Shown: positions 9,347 through 18,455 of the stretch, one piece after another
Numbering within the stretch: position 1 is the stretch's first letter
How the letters are laid out: each line of letters starts with the position of its first letter
Origin: Halocatena marina
GTDB lineage: Archaea; Halobacteriota; Halobacteria; Halobacteriales; Haloarculaceae
Reading direction: 5' to 3'
NCBI RefSeq assembly: GCF_025913575.1
Contig: NZ_CP109785.1
Coordinates: 2,604,001-2,668,000 of the forward strand
Length of the DNA: 64,000 nucleotides
The notes under the pieces: model-generated
The model's database searches: none
Told to the model about the DNA's origin: nothing
Seen by the model: the letters and a program-made list of their open reading frames with translations, nothing else
Translations under genes and position numbers: made by a program

Positions 9347-9853
9347 CTACTGTTCCCGGATCGGTGGTCGGCCTTGTCGGTTTGGGGTGATATTACCGTG
9401 TTCATCGATTTCGCCGTTGACGATTCGTGTGCTAGAGATGCGTTCGCCGTCAGCCGCTTCGACGTGATCGACGACGACGATTTCGAGTGGATCGAGATCA
9501 CGCTCTTTGCGGATGCTGTTGATCTCTTTTGCGCCCTGCGTTGTTTCTGGAGAAACGACGATAGAATCGAAGCCTGATTCGGTCGCAATACCGGTCGGTT
9601 CATCAAGTGATCGGATCTCGAACTCGTGGTCGTGGCGGTCGGCAAACCGTTTGAGTTCGTGTTCGAGATCGCGCTTTCGCGCGTCGAACGGGCGCACATA
9701 GCGCTCTTCGTTGCGGGTCTGGGGAGCCAGCTCATCGCTCGTGAGTCCGACTGTAACGTCGCCGAGTTGAAATGCCCGGTCGAACAGGTCTCGGTGCCCG
9801 TCATGAACCGGATCGAACGTGCCCCCTAGCGCGACTTGCATATCATCGGACAT
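9347..9853 (-). CDS. coaD: Phosphopantetheine adenylyltransferase (archaeal type)
   Basis: This 168-residue cytoplasmic nucleotidyltransferase transfers AMP from ATP to 4'-phosphopantetheine, the penultimate step of coenzyme A synthesis. The T/HxGH-type motif is clear in 'LGGTFDPVHDGHRDLFDRA', and the ISSTR-type motif appears as 'GERISSTRIVNGEID'. I prefer the ATG at 9853 ('MSDDMQVALGGTF') over a longer reading. A further ATG at 9841 is also possible. Confidence 0.92.
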   Translation of the reverse strand: MSDDMQVALGGTFDPVHDGHRDLFDRAFQLGDVTVGLTSDELAPQTRNEERYVRPFDARKRDLEHELKRFADRHDHEFEIRSLDEPTGIATESGFDSIVVSPETTQGAKEINSIRKERDLDPLEIVVVDHVEAADGERISSTRIVNGEIDEHGNITPNRQGRPPIREQ

Positions 9854-9942
9854 GGTCGCATGCGGCTTATTGGCTTCGGCTCGGAGGCCAGCTTCGGCAG
9901 TACGCACAGCACATACGCTGAGTGCTGGACAGGATGACTGTA

Positions 9943-10434
9943 TTAGTCATCGTTTGCACGCACATTTTCATCGACCGTGATGGAAACGGGAGTGTCGTCA
10001 CACTCACGATCTTCGAGTCGTTCATCGAGCGTGAACACCATGTTCAACGTCTCTTGTACCTGTTCGACAACGTCGAGGACAAGTTCTCTCGGTGAAATAG
10101 ATTCGTACTCGTAGGGGTTGTTGCCGGCACCATTCAATTCGCGCTTTTGCCGGAGGACGTTCCCCTCATCGTGGAGTGCAGCTAATGCCTCTCGAACCGT
10201 GCTCGGATACAGTCCTGTTCCCGTTGCGATTTCGTCGCTCGTCGAACTTGGTTGCTTTCGGAGATACAGATAGATGCGAGCACGGGTATCGGTGTCGAGC
10301 ACCCACGTAAGCAAGTCGATGATTCCTTCATCGAGTTCCCCGGTGGCTGCACTCTGCTCGATCCGCTCGCGGACGGAACGCTCTCCTCGTTCTGCATCTG
10401 TACTGGAATCATCGTGCGTGTCGTCCGTGGACAT
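9943..10434 (-). CDS. Winged-helix transcriptional regulator
   Basis: This 163-residue protein has an acidic disordered start and then a winged helix near residues 40-100. The helix-turn-helix is 'SSTSDEIATGTGLYPSTVREALAAL', followed by a wing 'DEGNVLRQKRELNG'. The C-terminal part 'ELVLDVVEQVQETLNMVF' looks like a dimerising helix. It resembles ArsR/TrmB-like haloarchaeal regulators. It lies between coaD and gshA on the same strand, but a 100-base gap separates it from gshA. Its target is unknown. Confidence 0.75.
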   Translation of the reverse strand: MSTDDTHDDSSTDAERGERSVRERIEQSAATGELDEGIIDLLTWVLDTDTRARIYLYLRKQPSSTSDEIATGTGLYPSTVREALAALHDEGNVLRQKRELNGAGNNPYEYESISPRELVLDVVEQVQETLNMVFTLDERLEDRECDDTPVSITVDENVRANDD

Positions 10435-10533
10435 GGCTCAATCGATGTCCATGAGGTCGGAGTTCTCGGATTAAAAGCCTTGCCTACACCGGTCAACGGA
10501 GCGGCATTGTATTGTCAATAGATAGTAATTCAA

Positions 10534-11676
10534 TCATATTCGTAGCAGCTCACACACCCCATCGAGACCAGTTTCTCGACGAACCCGCCGCTGTTGCTCT
10601 GCGCCGCTTTCCTCGTCGTACAATCTGCGAAGACTGGAGATGCCGAGTCTGTCGCACTCGCGTTCGACAACCTCTCCGAGATCGACAACGGACGCACCGT
10701 CGCGGTCGATAAACGACGCGTCGTGACCGTGACGCATTGCTCGCCACTTGTTCTCATCGAGTGTTTCACGACGGTGGGGGCTACCCATAGTTGCACTTGG
10801 CATCGAACGTGCGCTCGTGTTCGTCTTCGTGTTGCTCACAGAACGGTCCTCGTAGCGCTCTGCGTAGTCCATGACGAGCGCGTGGGTGTACTCAACGAAC
10901 GCGAGCGTACGATCGATGTCGGCTTGTGCGTCTGGGGTGCGCACCTCAACAGTCCCGTGTTCAGAATGGGGGCGAACCTCATACCACAGTTCGCCCCGGT
11001 CGCGGATCGAGCCAGACTCGATCATCAGCCGTTCGAGTTGTATGTACTCCTCAAACGACTCGAATGCGGTTGGCATCCCCGTGTTCGGGAGTGCTTCGAA
11101 TATCTTTGCTCGTGCAGATGCGAGACCGGTGTCGTATCCGTTCCAGTACGGTGAATTCGCCGAGAGTGCGAGCATCACCGGAAGATGCCAGCGAAGCTCG
11201 TTTGCGATCCACGTCGCCTTATCCGCGTCGTCGACACCGACGTGAACGTGTAAACCCGTAGTGGTATTTCGGTGCTGGGGATACTGTATACGGTCGAGTT
11301 GGGATCGGTACCGCGGCTTTTGTGCGTGCTCAAGTTCACGCCACTTCGCGGCCGGATGGAGTCCTGCCGAAGCGATGCCGTATCCGTGTTGTTCGGCGTG
11401 CTCAAGGAGCGCTTCACGGACCGCAGAAAGCGTCCGAGCGGCTTTGCCCGGATGCTCGATGAGTGGCGTTTGTGTCTCGATAACGCACTTGAACAACTCG
11501 TGATCGAGTCGGTCTTCGAGAAGCGTTGGCGGTTCGCTCTCGTAAACGAGTTCGTCTGTCCCGGATGTGGGACGACCGTATTCATCAACAACGAAAAACT
11601 CTTCTTCGATGCCAAGCGTCCCCATCCTCTCGAACGCCTCAGCAGACCCAACGTCGGTCGTCATGTTCGTCCCCAT
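10534..11676 (-). CDS. gshA: Glutamate-cysteine ligase (GshA)
   Basis: This roughly 380-residue enzyme joins glutamate and cysteine to make gamma-glutamylcysteine, the main low-molecular-weight thiol of haloarchaea. It shows the GCS2 family start '[17 protein letters not shown]', the metal or substrate motif '[11 protein letters not shown]' and '[12 protein letters not shown]'. Haloarchaea usually lack glutathione synthetase, so the product is probably the end thiol. The frame stays open to 11850, but that extension is low-complexity Asp/Asn/Gly/Glu, so I chose the ATG at 11676. The ATG at 11664 is also possible. A Thr/Asn/Ser-rich insertion lies near the last quarter. Confidence 0.9.
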   Translation of the reverse strand: MGTNMTTDVGSAEAFERMGTLGIEEEFFVVDEYGRPTSGTDELVYESEPPTLLEDRLDHELFKCVIETQTPLIEHPGKAARTLSAVREALLEHAEQHGYGIASAGLHPAAKWRELEHAQKPRYRSQLDRIQYPQHRNTTTGLHVHVGVDDADKATWIANELRWHLPVMLALSANSPYWNGYDTGLASARAKIFEALPNTGMPTAFESFEEYIQLERLMIESGSIRDRGELWYEVRPHSEHGTVEVRTPDAQADIDRTLAFVEYTHALVMDYAERYEDRSVSNTKTNTSARSMPSATMGSPHRRETLDENKWRAMRHGHDASFIDRDGASVVDLGEVVERECDRLGISSLRRLYDEESGAEQQRRVRRETGLDGVCELLRI

Positions 11677-12031
11677 CTCGATTTCGTCTTCGTCTCCACT
11701 ACCATCGTCATTTCCATTTTTGTTCCCCGCTTTTTCTCTATCTCGGTCTGTGTTCCAAGTTCGATGTTTGTCCTGGCTCCCATCCCTGTCGTTCGTGCGC
11801 TGTTCCGCTTCGAAGTCATACCTGAACTCCCTTCTCCTGTGGATAAACACTTACTCTCCTGATTCGTCGGATGCGAACGGCGACGCTAAACTAAAGATGG
11901 TCGCCTCAGTTCGACCATGCCGCGCGAAGTACCCCACAAGCATCGAGTCACTCTAATCAACCGTAAGAAACCGTATTCAGTCGATCGTACGGTACCTCGA
12001 TCCTTCTTGTGTCACAGACGTTGTGCGTACA

Positions 12032-12493
12032 TTACGCCCCGAACTCAGACTCAGTGACACGAACAGCGAGCGTTTCCTCTACATCACGCAAGTCGTATTC
12101 TGGAATCGTCTCTCCGGCCCTCGTGACGAACATCGGTTCGACGAGGCGTGGTTCATCGCCAGTTTCGACACCATAGATCATAAGATAGCGGCTGCTCTCG
12201 TGAGGATCGATCGCACCAGTGCGGACCGCAGTCGCAAGCTCCCGGGAGAGCCATTCTGTGTCACTGATCGAAGGTTCGAGAACAAACGAGGCATCGGTGT
12301 AACGAATGAGATACCAGTTCAGGTCATTGAGAAGTGAAACGGCTGCACCGAGGCTGATTGTCTCGACCGCGATAGTGTTCGCGTAGGGTTGATCGAGATG
12401 GTACGTCGCCAGCGCGTCGCGGGCGGTCTCCCGGGAAAGCAACGCTGAACGGAGATCACAATCCGCCGTCCCAACGAGATGAACCCTGGTCAT
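12032..12493 (-). CDS. DUF5804 family protein
   Basis: This is a 153-residue soluble protein of the haloarchaeal DUF5804 family. It is recognisable by the start 'MTRVHLVGTADCDLRSALL', then 'SRETARDALATYHL' and 'AVSLLNDLNWYLIRYTDA'. There are no membrane segments or known catalytic motifs. Function is unknown. It is the last core-looking gene before a gene-poor accessory stretch on its right. Confidence 0.8.
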   Translation of the reverse strand: MTRVHLVGTADCDLRSALLSRETARDALATYHLDQPYANTIAVETISLGAAVSLLNDLNWYLIRYTDASFVLEPSISDTEWLSRELATAVRTGAIDPHESSRYLMIYGVETGDEPRLVEPMFVTRAGETIPEYDLRDVEETLAVRVTESEFGA

Positions 12494-13151
12494 AGCAAGA
12501 ATTCACAGAGAGTCGTCAAAGCGGTTTCGTCAAGCGAATCGTATGATATTCAGCTGAATCAACGTCGAATACAGCGCATCACACCCGATCACAATGATCG
12601 TACTGTGTGTCGACTGTTAGACATTCCTGACAGAAGAACTGGCAGAGCGATAGGGTGGTGTACAATACGCTCGGAGGGAGCAAGAGAACGATGGAACGGA
12701 CGATACGTTCTTAGCCAAGGGCACGGCTGCCGTCTCGTCCCCACCGTTCGTTCCAGATGTTCGTTCCGGTATATAATGAATGTTGCGCAGTGAATTATTG
12801 TTACTACTATCTCATATTTGTCGCCACTTATCCTATCAGAGAAGGCTGCCTCAAACCGAGCAACATCCACACAAAATGACATATGGGCGATTATGGTGGG
12901 AGTGTTTCAGTACGTAAAGCGCGCTGGCTGTAACGTTCGAATGAACCAGGAGTAGTAAATAATACCGATATCTACCATTTCTAAATATGATTCAGTCACG
13001 AGATGAGTAACGTGGATTTGGTAGTTATAGCCGGTGAGGCGCGGATAATAAACCGATCCTAACGAAGGAATTGATCCACAACATGTATAGTACGGGTGTA
13101 CATATCGCGTACTGATGTATTCGATTGCAATCAGAATGGGGGGTGAATTGG
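12494..13151. other. Gene-poor AT-richer stretch
   Basis: I see no convincing gene in these 658 bases. The open frames here are short, lack the acidic haloarchaeal composition and match nothing I recognise. The stretch may hold decayed mobile-element sequence. It carries one copy of a 26-base motif at 12795-12820 that recurs near 13970. The last bases hold the ribosome binding site of the zinc-finger gene. Confidence 0.5.
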
Positions 13152-13280
13152 ATGGGGGCAACTAAAGAATGTCCTTCGTGTGGTGGTACGATGAAAATCG
13201 TACAGGAGGGCATTGGACATCCATTTTGGAGATGCTCTGAGGATGGGTGTACGTACGAAGAGCACCGGACCTCTTTCTGA
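13152..13280 (+). CDS. Small CPxCG-type zinc-finger protein
   Basis: This 42-residue protein has two knuckles, 'CPSCGGTMKIV' and 'CSEDGC', giving a CxxC-x17-CxxxxC arrangement that could bind one zinc ion. The sequence between them, 'GIGHPFWRC', is like other haloarchaeal micro-zinc-finger proteins. A purine-rich GGGGTGA stands 5 bases before the ATG and resembles the haloarchaeal Shine-Dalgarno, which supports the start. Small zinc-finger proteins are numerous in haloarchaea and some affect stress or swarming. The role of this one is unknown. It converges with the next gene. Confidence 0.65.
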   Translation: MGATKECPSCGGTMKIVQEGIGHPFWRCSEDGCTYEEHRTSF

Positions 13281-13288
13281 CTGGTATA

Positions 13289-13792
13289 TTACTCAAATCC
13301 AATGAATTCCAAGTCACAAGTGACGTTGTTTTTGAAATCTTGATGGTGTCGCCCCCCCTTCTCGACAAATTCGCTCCATTTTCCGTTTTCAAAACGGTCT
13401 ATTGCAACTCGAAGACACGTTACGTCGGTGCTATTTCCTGAGTACGATTCCCACATCTCCACTCCGAACAGTTTGATCCGATATTCGGTGTCGTTTACTG
13501 AGAATGTTGCCCATCCGCCAGGTTCTATGACGGTTTCGGTTTCGAACTCCCACTCGGAGATGTTTCTTCCAGTCGTAGCCTTTATACATATTTTGGCAGA
13601 TTTGTCGTCGTGGAATGTGTGGCCTTCACGACGATTTATCTCTTTAATCATATTATCTCTTCTCGAGAGGAACCCATCATTTATCTCTCCTTTTTTAGAT
13701 GTTTTCCCAGTATCATCATTAAAATAATCTGAGTTTTTCGTCGATTCAGTCATTGTGTGTTCCATAGTAGCCGTGTGGGTAAGTGTTTCCAT
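13289..13792 (-). CDS. Unrecognised hypothetical protein
   Basis: I do not recognise this 167-residue protein. The N-terminal 45 residues are polar and Thr/Asp/Lys-rich, and the rest looks like a small beta-rich domain ('GWATFSVNDTEYRIKLFGVEMWE'). It is less acidic, richer in Lys and Asn and encoded by AT-richer DNA than its neighbours, which suggests recent transfer. A TATA-like AAATATATGG (complement at 13821-13830) lies about 30 bases before the ATG and supports this start. No signal peptide is visible. Confidence 0.6.
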   Translation of the reverse strand: METLTHTATMEHTMTESTKNSDYFNDDTGKTSKKGEINDGFLSRRDNMIKEINRREGHTFHDDKSAKICIKATTGRNISEWEFETETVIEPGGWATFSVNDTEYRIKLFGVEMWESYSGNSTDVTCLRVAIDRFENGKWSEFVEKGGRHHQDFKNNVTCDLEFIGFE

Positions 13793-14246
13793 TACCGTCG
13801 TCCATTTGTCAGATAAGCACCCATATATTTCAAATTGTTAAACCTATAGCGTATTAGTGCTTCTGAATCAACTCGAATCTATTTTGGACATCTTCTCGTC
13901 AACCGACAGCATTAGAGTATTCGGCCCGTGTCGTCTCTCATCCATTTCTACCCGCCAGATAATGAAATTTTATTGTTACTACTACCTCCTATCTTGCGTT
14001 GAAACAGCCAGAGAAGTGATGTTGTAAGAAACCAGCCAAATTTAGAACAATTGCACTCATTTTCACAGTATTATGAAAGGAAGACGACTCTCGGCAAGCT
14101 ACCGAAACCCAGAGATGTGATCCAATGTACTAGCGATAAGTGATAATTGTATTATTTTCTACGTCGTCTTGGAAGCCATTCACGTTCATAACCGCCGTCT
14201 CAGAGTGAGAATGGTGAAGTTTAGGCAGGACATCCGACACGATCAT
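13793..14246. other. Intergenic stretch without a recognised gene
   Basis: About 450 AT-rich bases hold no supportable gene. The leftmost part carries the promoter of the hypothetical gene on the minus strand. The second copy of the 26-base motif lies at 13970-13996. Nothing else stands out by eye. Confidence 0.5.
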
Positions 14247-14876
14247 TCATTCTGTGGAGAAATAACCAGCACGCTTCGCGTCACGATCGTCTGTGCCCCA
14301 CGGCGGATCGAACTCCTCGATCGAGAGTTTTGGGACATGCTTTGCACAGTGGATATAGGCCTCCTCAACATGGAGTTCGACCCAAACTTTCCGGTGGTCA
14401 ACGCCAGCGGGATCAGTGAGCCCATCGATACTGTCGCGGAGTTCGACTCGACCATTGACGTGACAGCCGACAGTTGTCTCCCACCAATCAATGAACAGAA
14501 ACGACGCGTGCGGGTTTTCAATCATATTTCCGAGCGAGGCCTGTACGCCGTTACCTCGATATTCAGGGTAACAGAGGCGATTGTCGTCGAGAACACTGAC
14601 GAATCCTTCTGGACCAAATCGGGGCGAACAGTCTGTCTCTCCGTTCGCGTCGGCGGTTGAGAGAAAGAACATGATCCGCTCACGGATGAACCGCTGCATC
14701 CGATCTGTGAGAGAATCATTCATCGCCTCCTCGTAAAATCGCTTGGCCCGCTCGCGTGTCTCGAATAGCTCCTGAAGGTCGTGCTCGCCCGCACTGCCGG
14801 GCAAATCGTCGGTCATGTGTCTATTAAATTCGAACGGGCCCTCATTTGTGTCGTACTCGAACGGGTCCTCGGCCAT
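14247..14876 (-). CDS. Pyridoxamine 5'-phosphate oxidase family protein
   Basis: This 209-residue protein is a probable FMN-binding split-barrel. The core runs from 'RIMFFLSTADANGETDCSPR' through 'PEYRGNGVQASLGNM', 'HASFLFIDWW' and 'VNGRVEL' to the C-terminal 'VEEAYIHCAKHVPKL', as in general PNPOx-family oxidoreductases. The actual substrate is unknown. The ATG at 14876 is favoured over an upstream TTG. A TATTATAG-type box (complement at 14901-14908) lies about 28 bases before it. It is divergent from the H-NOX genes. Confidence 0.85.
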   Translation of the reverse strand: MAEDPFEYDTNEGPFEFNRHMTDDLPGSAGEHDLQELFETRERAKRFYEEAMNDSLTDRMQRFIRERIMFFLSTADANGETDCSPRFGPEGFVSVLDDNRLCYPEYRGNGVQASLGNMIENPHASFLFIDWWETTVGCHVNGRVELRDSIDGLTDPAGVDHRKVWVELHVEEAYIHCAKHVPKLSIEEFDPPWGTDDRDAKRAGYFSTE

Positions 14877-15198
14877 GGTCGTTAACAATCGAATTTAGGG
14901 TATTATAGATTTAACGATGAATCTGAATTATAATAATATTGGTATTTACTGGTCCGTTTCCTATCCGACATTATGAACGCCAGTGATGATCGGATTTTTG
15001 AATCAACCCAATCCTGATTTCGTTTGTAGTTCAATTGAATCGTTCAGAACTCTTTTATCGATTGATTACGCTATGTGCAGCCATGCTAACCCACAGAGGA
15101 TCGAGAGAAGCAGGCTCCGTACACAATTCCGGGGTGGGCAACGGCGGTACGTCCAGAGGTTCCGCACCGTACCGGGCGTCCGAATCAGAGAAAGCCTA
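14877..15198. promoter_or_regulatory. Divergent promoter region between PNPOx-like gene and H-NOX genes
   Basis: These 322 bases include the promoter of the leftward oxidoreductase (TATTATAG at 14901-14908). For the H-NOX genes the candidate rightward promoter elements are AATTATAATAATATT near 14926-14940 and CTTTTATCG near 15052-15060. The H-NOX frame is open through much of this region, but its translation resembles no domain, so I treat it as a leader. Confidence 0.4.
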
Positions 15199-15750
15199 AT
15201 GCATGGAATTGTACTGAAAGGTCTCAAGGATTTCGTCGTCACCCACCATGGCCACGAGGCGTGGCAAGCGATCCAGACTGAGGCAGGACTCAAAGGAAAG
15301 ATCTATGTCCCCGTGACAGAGTACCCGGACGAGGAAGTCATGACGCTCGTCGGAGCTGCATCGTCGATCACCGACACCGATGTGCCGGATCTCCTCGAGG
15401 AATTCGGGCAGTTTTTAGTGACACCACTGTTGGAGACGTACGGTGTGCACGTGAACAAGGACTGGACAGGACTCGAGTTGGTCGCTAACGTCGAGAAGTA
15501 TATTCACACCTCCCTCCGAGCAAAGGAAATTTCAGCGTACACTCCGCCTGAGCTACAGTCGGGCTGGATCGAAAGCGACCGCGTTGGAATCATCTACGAC
15601 TCGGATCGTAAGCTGTGTCACTTCGCGAGAGGTCTGATGGTTGGCATCGGTCAGTACTTCAACGATCCACTCAGGATAGAGGAACCGTCTTGCATGCACA
15701 ACGGCGACAATCAGTGTAGATTCGTCGTGAGTCGGGCGGGGACAATATGA
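15199..15750 (+). CDS. Stand-alone H-NOX haem sensor 1
   Basis: This 183-residue protein matches a complete H-NOX (haem nitric oxide/oxygen binding, HNOB) domain, usually about 180 residues. It has the start 'MHGIVLKGLKDFVV', the proximal haem ligand His103 in 'EKYIHTSLR', the haem-propionate motif YxSxR as 'YDSDR' (Tyr133, Ser135, Arg137) and the tail 'CMHNGDNQCRF'. The position matching distal Tyr140 of Thermoanaerobacter H-NOX is Phe142, which by family rules favours NO over O2 binding. I chose the ATG that gives the family N terminus; the frame is open 72 codons further upstream. A second H-NOX follows 28 bases later, then a chemotaxis operon. Confidence 0.9.
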   Translation: MHGIVLKGLKDFVVTHHGHEAWQAIQTEAGLKGKIYVPVTEYPDEEVMTLVGAASSITDTDVPDLLEEFGQFLVTPLLETYGVHVNKDWTGLELVANVEKYIHTSLRAKEISAYTPPELQSGWIESDRVGIIYDSDRKLCHFARGLMVGIGQYFNDPLRIEEPSCMHNGDNQCRFVVSRAGTI

Positions 15751-15765
15751 ATCACCAGATCGTGT

Positions 15766-15770
15766 GGAGG
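15766..15770 (+). promoter_or_regulatory. Shine-Dalgarno fixing the GTG start of H-NOX 2
   Basis: GGAGG, extended as GGAGGCGA, is close to the haloarchaeal anti-16S consensus and lies 8 bases before the GTG at 15779. It supports that GTG over the one at 15764, and gives a protein beginning MHG like its paralogue. Confidence 0.65.
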
Positions 15771-15778
15771 CGATAACC

Positions 15779-16315
15779 GTGCATGGAATTCTCTACAAGT
15801 CGCTGAAGGAGTTCGTCGTTGATCAGTACGGGCGTGATACGTGGAATGAGATCCGAGCAGAGGCGAGCGTCGGGTCGAAGCTTTACCTCCCGGTAAGCAC
15901 GTACGAGGACGAAGAACTCTTCGAACTCGTTAGAGCAGCAGCCGCAGTCATCGACCAAAAGGCTGAGGACCTCCTTGAACCGTTCGGTGAGATCATCGCC
16001 GCGCAGCTTTTAGACGCGTATGGGAACCTCGTGAGCCCCGACTGGACGGCCATCGATCTCGTCGAGCACACTGAAGAACACATTCACACCGTACTCCGTA
16101 CACACAACCCAGAACTGACGCCGCCGGAACTGGAGTGCCAGCGTCAGAGTGACGATCGGGTAATTGTCCGTTACCAATCGGAACGAGAACTGTGTGGCGT
16201 TGCAATTGGTATTGTTCGCGGTGTCGCCGCTCACTATGGGGAAACGATCTCCGTCTCCGAACACCGGTGTATGCACAGCGGAGATCCGTACTGTGAGTTC
16301 ATTGTGAGTGCCTGA
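15779..16315 (+). CDS. Stand-alone H-NOX haem sensor 2
   Basis: This is a 178-residue paralogue of the preceding H-NOX. It keeps the proximal ligand His103 in 'EEHIHTVLRT' and the YxSxR motif as 'YQSER' (Tyr132, Ser134, Arg136). Cysteines at 139, 164 and 172 match positions that bind zinc in some bacterial NO-type H-NOX proteins. The distal Tyr position is Val141, again pointing to NO rather than O2. It starts with GTG after a good Shine-Dalgarno. The pair shares 'TPPEL' after the proximal helix and 'CMHxGDxxC' near the end, so it arose by duplication. Co-transcription with H-NOX 1 is likely. Confidence 0.88.
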   Translation: MHGILYKSLKEFVVDQYGRDTWNEIRAEASVGSKLYLPVSTYEDEELFELVRAAAAVIDQKAEDLLEPFGEIIAAQLLDAYGNLVSPDWTAIDLVEHTEEHIHTVLRTHNPELTPPELECQRQSDDRVIVRYQSERELCGVAIGIVRGVAAHYGETISVSEHRCMHSGDPYCEFIVSA

Positions 16316-16934
16316 CGTGTAGATCTGACGGAACCCACACCTCAGGAAGTTGATACTTCGTGGCGACGGTGTAGCGCAAACATCAAAATCCCACTGTGGA
16401 CGGCAACGGTTTGAATTCACAGCAGTACGCAGCTGTTTTCACGACAGGACTCAGTTTGGAGACCGGGGGCACTGAAATGACTCGAACAGTCACCACTGTA
16501 TCCACCGATGCTCACTAACAGTCTCTTCACGTTCGGTGTTGGATAAGATCCTCTGGAAGCGGTACGAGCGCACTGCTCCCTCGTGCTCTAAACTGAGACA
16601 CCGATGATTTCACGCACACTATGGAGAATTTGATCAGTAATCGATGAGACGGTACATAACATGCAGAACTCACCTATAGATAAATGAAAGTTACATAATT
16701 TGGCCTTTTTACTCATGTAGCAACTATGTCACACACAGTGTGTAAGATATGTTCAGAGATATATGAGAAAAGCACAGCATGAAAGAGATATCCACAGATC
16801 GGCAACCTCATGCGTCATATGGAGATTTACTCAGGTAGATCTGGGAGTCATCACCTATCCACTAATCCACACAACGCTTAATATAATCGTGTGAGAATCT
16901 TTATAACAGCTCATCCGAAATTCTATTCCCAACG
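16316..16934 (+). promoter_or_regulatory. Long leader and promoter region of the che operon
   Basis: These 619 bases separate the H-NOX pair from the transducer. I see no intact gene. A TATA-like TTTATAAC at 16900-16907 lies about 30 bases before the transducer ATG, as for a near-leaderless promoter. A short frame from 16726 encodes 'MSHTVCKICSEIYEKSTA' and then a stop, perhaps a broken zinc finger. It overlaps a perfect 13-base palindrome, ACACACAGTGTGT, at 16731-16743. Confidence 0.5.
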
Positions 16935-18455
16935 ATGGGAGAGCCCGGTTCAGCGCGGATGCGATATCCATTTAAATTCGGGATAATGGTGCTCGGTATT
17001 GGTGTGCCGATAGGGATCGGTACAATCGTCGTGACTGGACGATCTGAGAGTGAGATCTTCATCGCGATGGTAGGAGGAGTCATGTTCGGCGCCTTGCTCG
17101 GGATGATCATTGTCTCCCGAACGATGGGAGCGATCGAAGAGCTGATGGACAAGGTCGAGACAGACATGGACCCTGAGGCATTCGCGTCGACAGCAGAGCA
17201 ATCCGGACTAGTCGGCCGGTTAGCATCGATGCTCAAGGGCACCCAGTCCTTGCGGCGGAGAACCACCAATGCCGAGCGAACAGTTCTGGAGTACCAAGTG
17301 GCGGTTCAGGAGTGCGCAGATGGCGACTTGACCCGCCGACTCAACACAGACGTCCAGAGCGAGGAACTCTCTGCTCTGGCAACCGGTATCAACGAGATGC
17401 TCGCTGATCTTGAAGATACGATCGGGAGTCTGACTAATTTCGCAAACGAGGTCGCCACCTACAGTCAGGAGGTGCGGATGAGTACCGAGGAAGTGCGTGA
17501 CGGAAGTGAGCAGGTGACAGCATCTATCCGTGACATCTCCGAAAACGCAGAACGCCAGCTTCAGGGACTCACGGTCGCCTCGTCCGAGATGGACGAATTC
17601 TCAACAACAGTTGAAGGGATTGCTGCCTCATCGAACGAGGTCGCGGAGCTCTCAGAGCGGACGGTCGAAACAGGCCGACAAGGCCGTGAAGCCGCCCAAA
17701 CGGCAATCGAGAGCATGAATCAGATAGAAAATGAGTCAGTAGAGACAGTCGAAGAGATCGAGCGCCTCGAAGCAGAGGTCGAGCACATCGATGAGCTCAT
17801 CGACTTCATTACCGAAATTGCAGAGCAGACGAACATGCTGGCGCTCAACGCGAATATTGAGGCCTCACGTGCAGGTGAGTACGGCGACGGATTCGCGGCC
17901 GTCGCAAACGAGATCAAGGCGCTTGCCGAGCGGACCAAGGATGCAGCCGCGGACATTGAGGGGCGACTGGCAGAGATACAAGAGCAGACAGATCGGACGG
18001 TAACAGAGGTTCAAGAAACAAGCGAACAGATCGCGGACAACGCTGACTCCGTCGAAAACGCGGTCAATGCACTGGACGAAATTGCTACCCTTGCACAGGA
18101 GACGAACTCGGGCGTTCAGGCGATCAGTCAGACGACCGAACGAGAGGTCGAGACCACACAGGAAGTCGCCAAGATGGTCGAAGGAGCCGCAGAGACGGCC
18201 ACAACGATCAGTGATGAGACCACCGCCGAGTCCGAAACTGTCGCTGCTGCTGCTGAGGCACAGACGACTGCGCTCGAACAGATCGCACTGAGCGCAGCCG
18301 ATCTGGCCGACCGAGCAACCCACCTCAGCACGACATTGGGTGATTTCGACGCAGCCGTCGCCGGAGACTTCGGATTCGAGACCGAGGGGCCTCCGGAGAG
18401 CACCGACGCCAGACACGATGGCGACGTGAACACATTTCTAAAGAATGCTGACTAA
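16935..18455 (+). CDS. Methyl-accepting chemotaxis transducer without extracellular sensor domain
   Basis: This 506-residue transducer has two adjacent transmembrane helices (about residues 14-34 and 41-61) joined by only some five residues, so there is no outside ligand-binding domain. HAMP-like segments follow, the second around '[15 protein letters not shown]'. A long coiled-coil signalling domain then carries the hairpin tip '[19 protein letters not shown]'. Haloarchaeal transducers of this shape usually listen to a separate partner, as HtrI and HtrII do with sensory rhodopsins. The neighbouring H-NOX proteins are obvious candidates, but this is inference. Its stop overlaps the cheW start by one base. 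Confidence 0.92.
   Translation: MGEPGSARMRYPFKFGIMVLGIGVPIGIGTIVVTGRSESEIFIAMVGGVMFGALLGMIIVSRTMGAIEELMDKVETDMDPEAFASTAEQSGLVGRLASMLKGTQSLRRRTTNAERTVLEYQVAVQECADGDLTRRLNTDVQSEELSALATGINEMLADLEDTIGSLTNFANEVATYSQEVRMSTEEVRDGSEQVTASIRDISENAERQLQGLTVASSEMDEFSTTVEGIAASSNEVAELSERTVETGRQGREAAQTAIESMNQIENESVETVEEIERLEAEVEHIDELIDFITEIAEQTNMLALNANIEASRAGEYGDGFAAVANEIKALAERTKDAAADIEGRLAEIQEQTDRTVTEVQETSEQIADNADSVENAVNALDEIATLAQETNSGVQAISQTTEREVETTQEVAKMVEGAAETATTISDETTAESETVAAAAEAQTTALEQIALSAADLADRATHLSTTLGDFDAAVAGDFGFETEGPPESTDARHDGDVNTFLKNAD

Noticed and set aside
12589..12882. 97-codon minus-strand frame in the gene-poor stretch
   Set aside because: I considered a degraded transposase, but saw no catalytic residues or terminal repeats and no family similarity.
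14983..15198. 72-codon N-terminal extension of H-NOX 1
   Set aside because: The translation has many Arg and no domain. The ATG at 15199 gives exactly the H-NOX family N terminus and length.
12494..16934. Possible RNase P RNA or 7S RNA in the long non-coding gaps
   Set aside because: I looked for their conserved sequence blocks and did not see them. A covariance-model search would be decisive.
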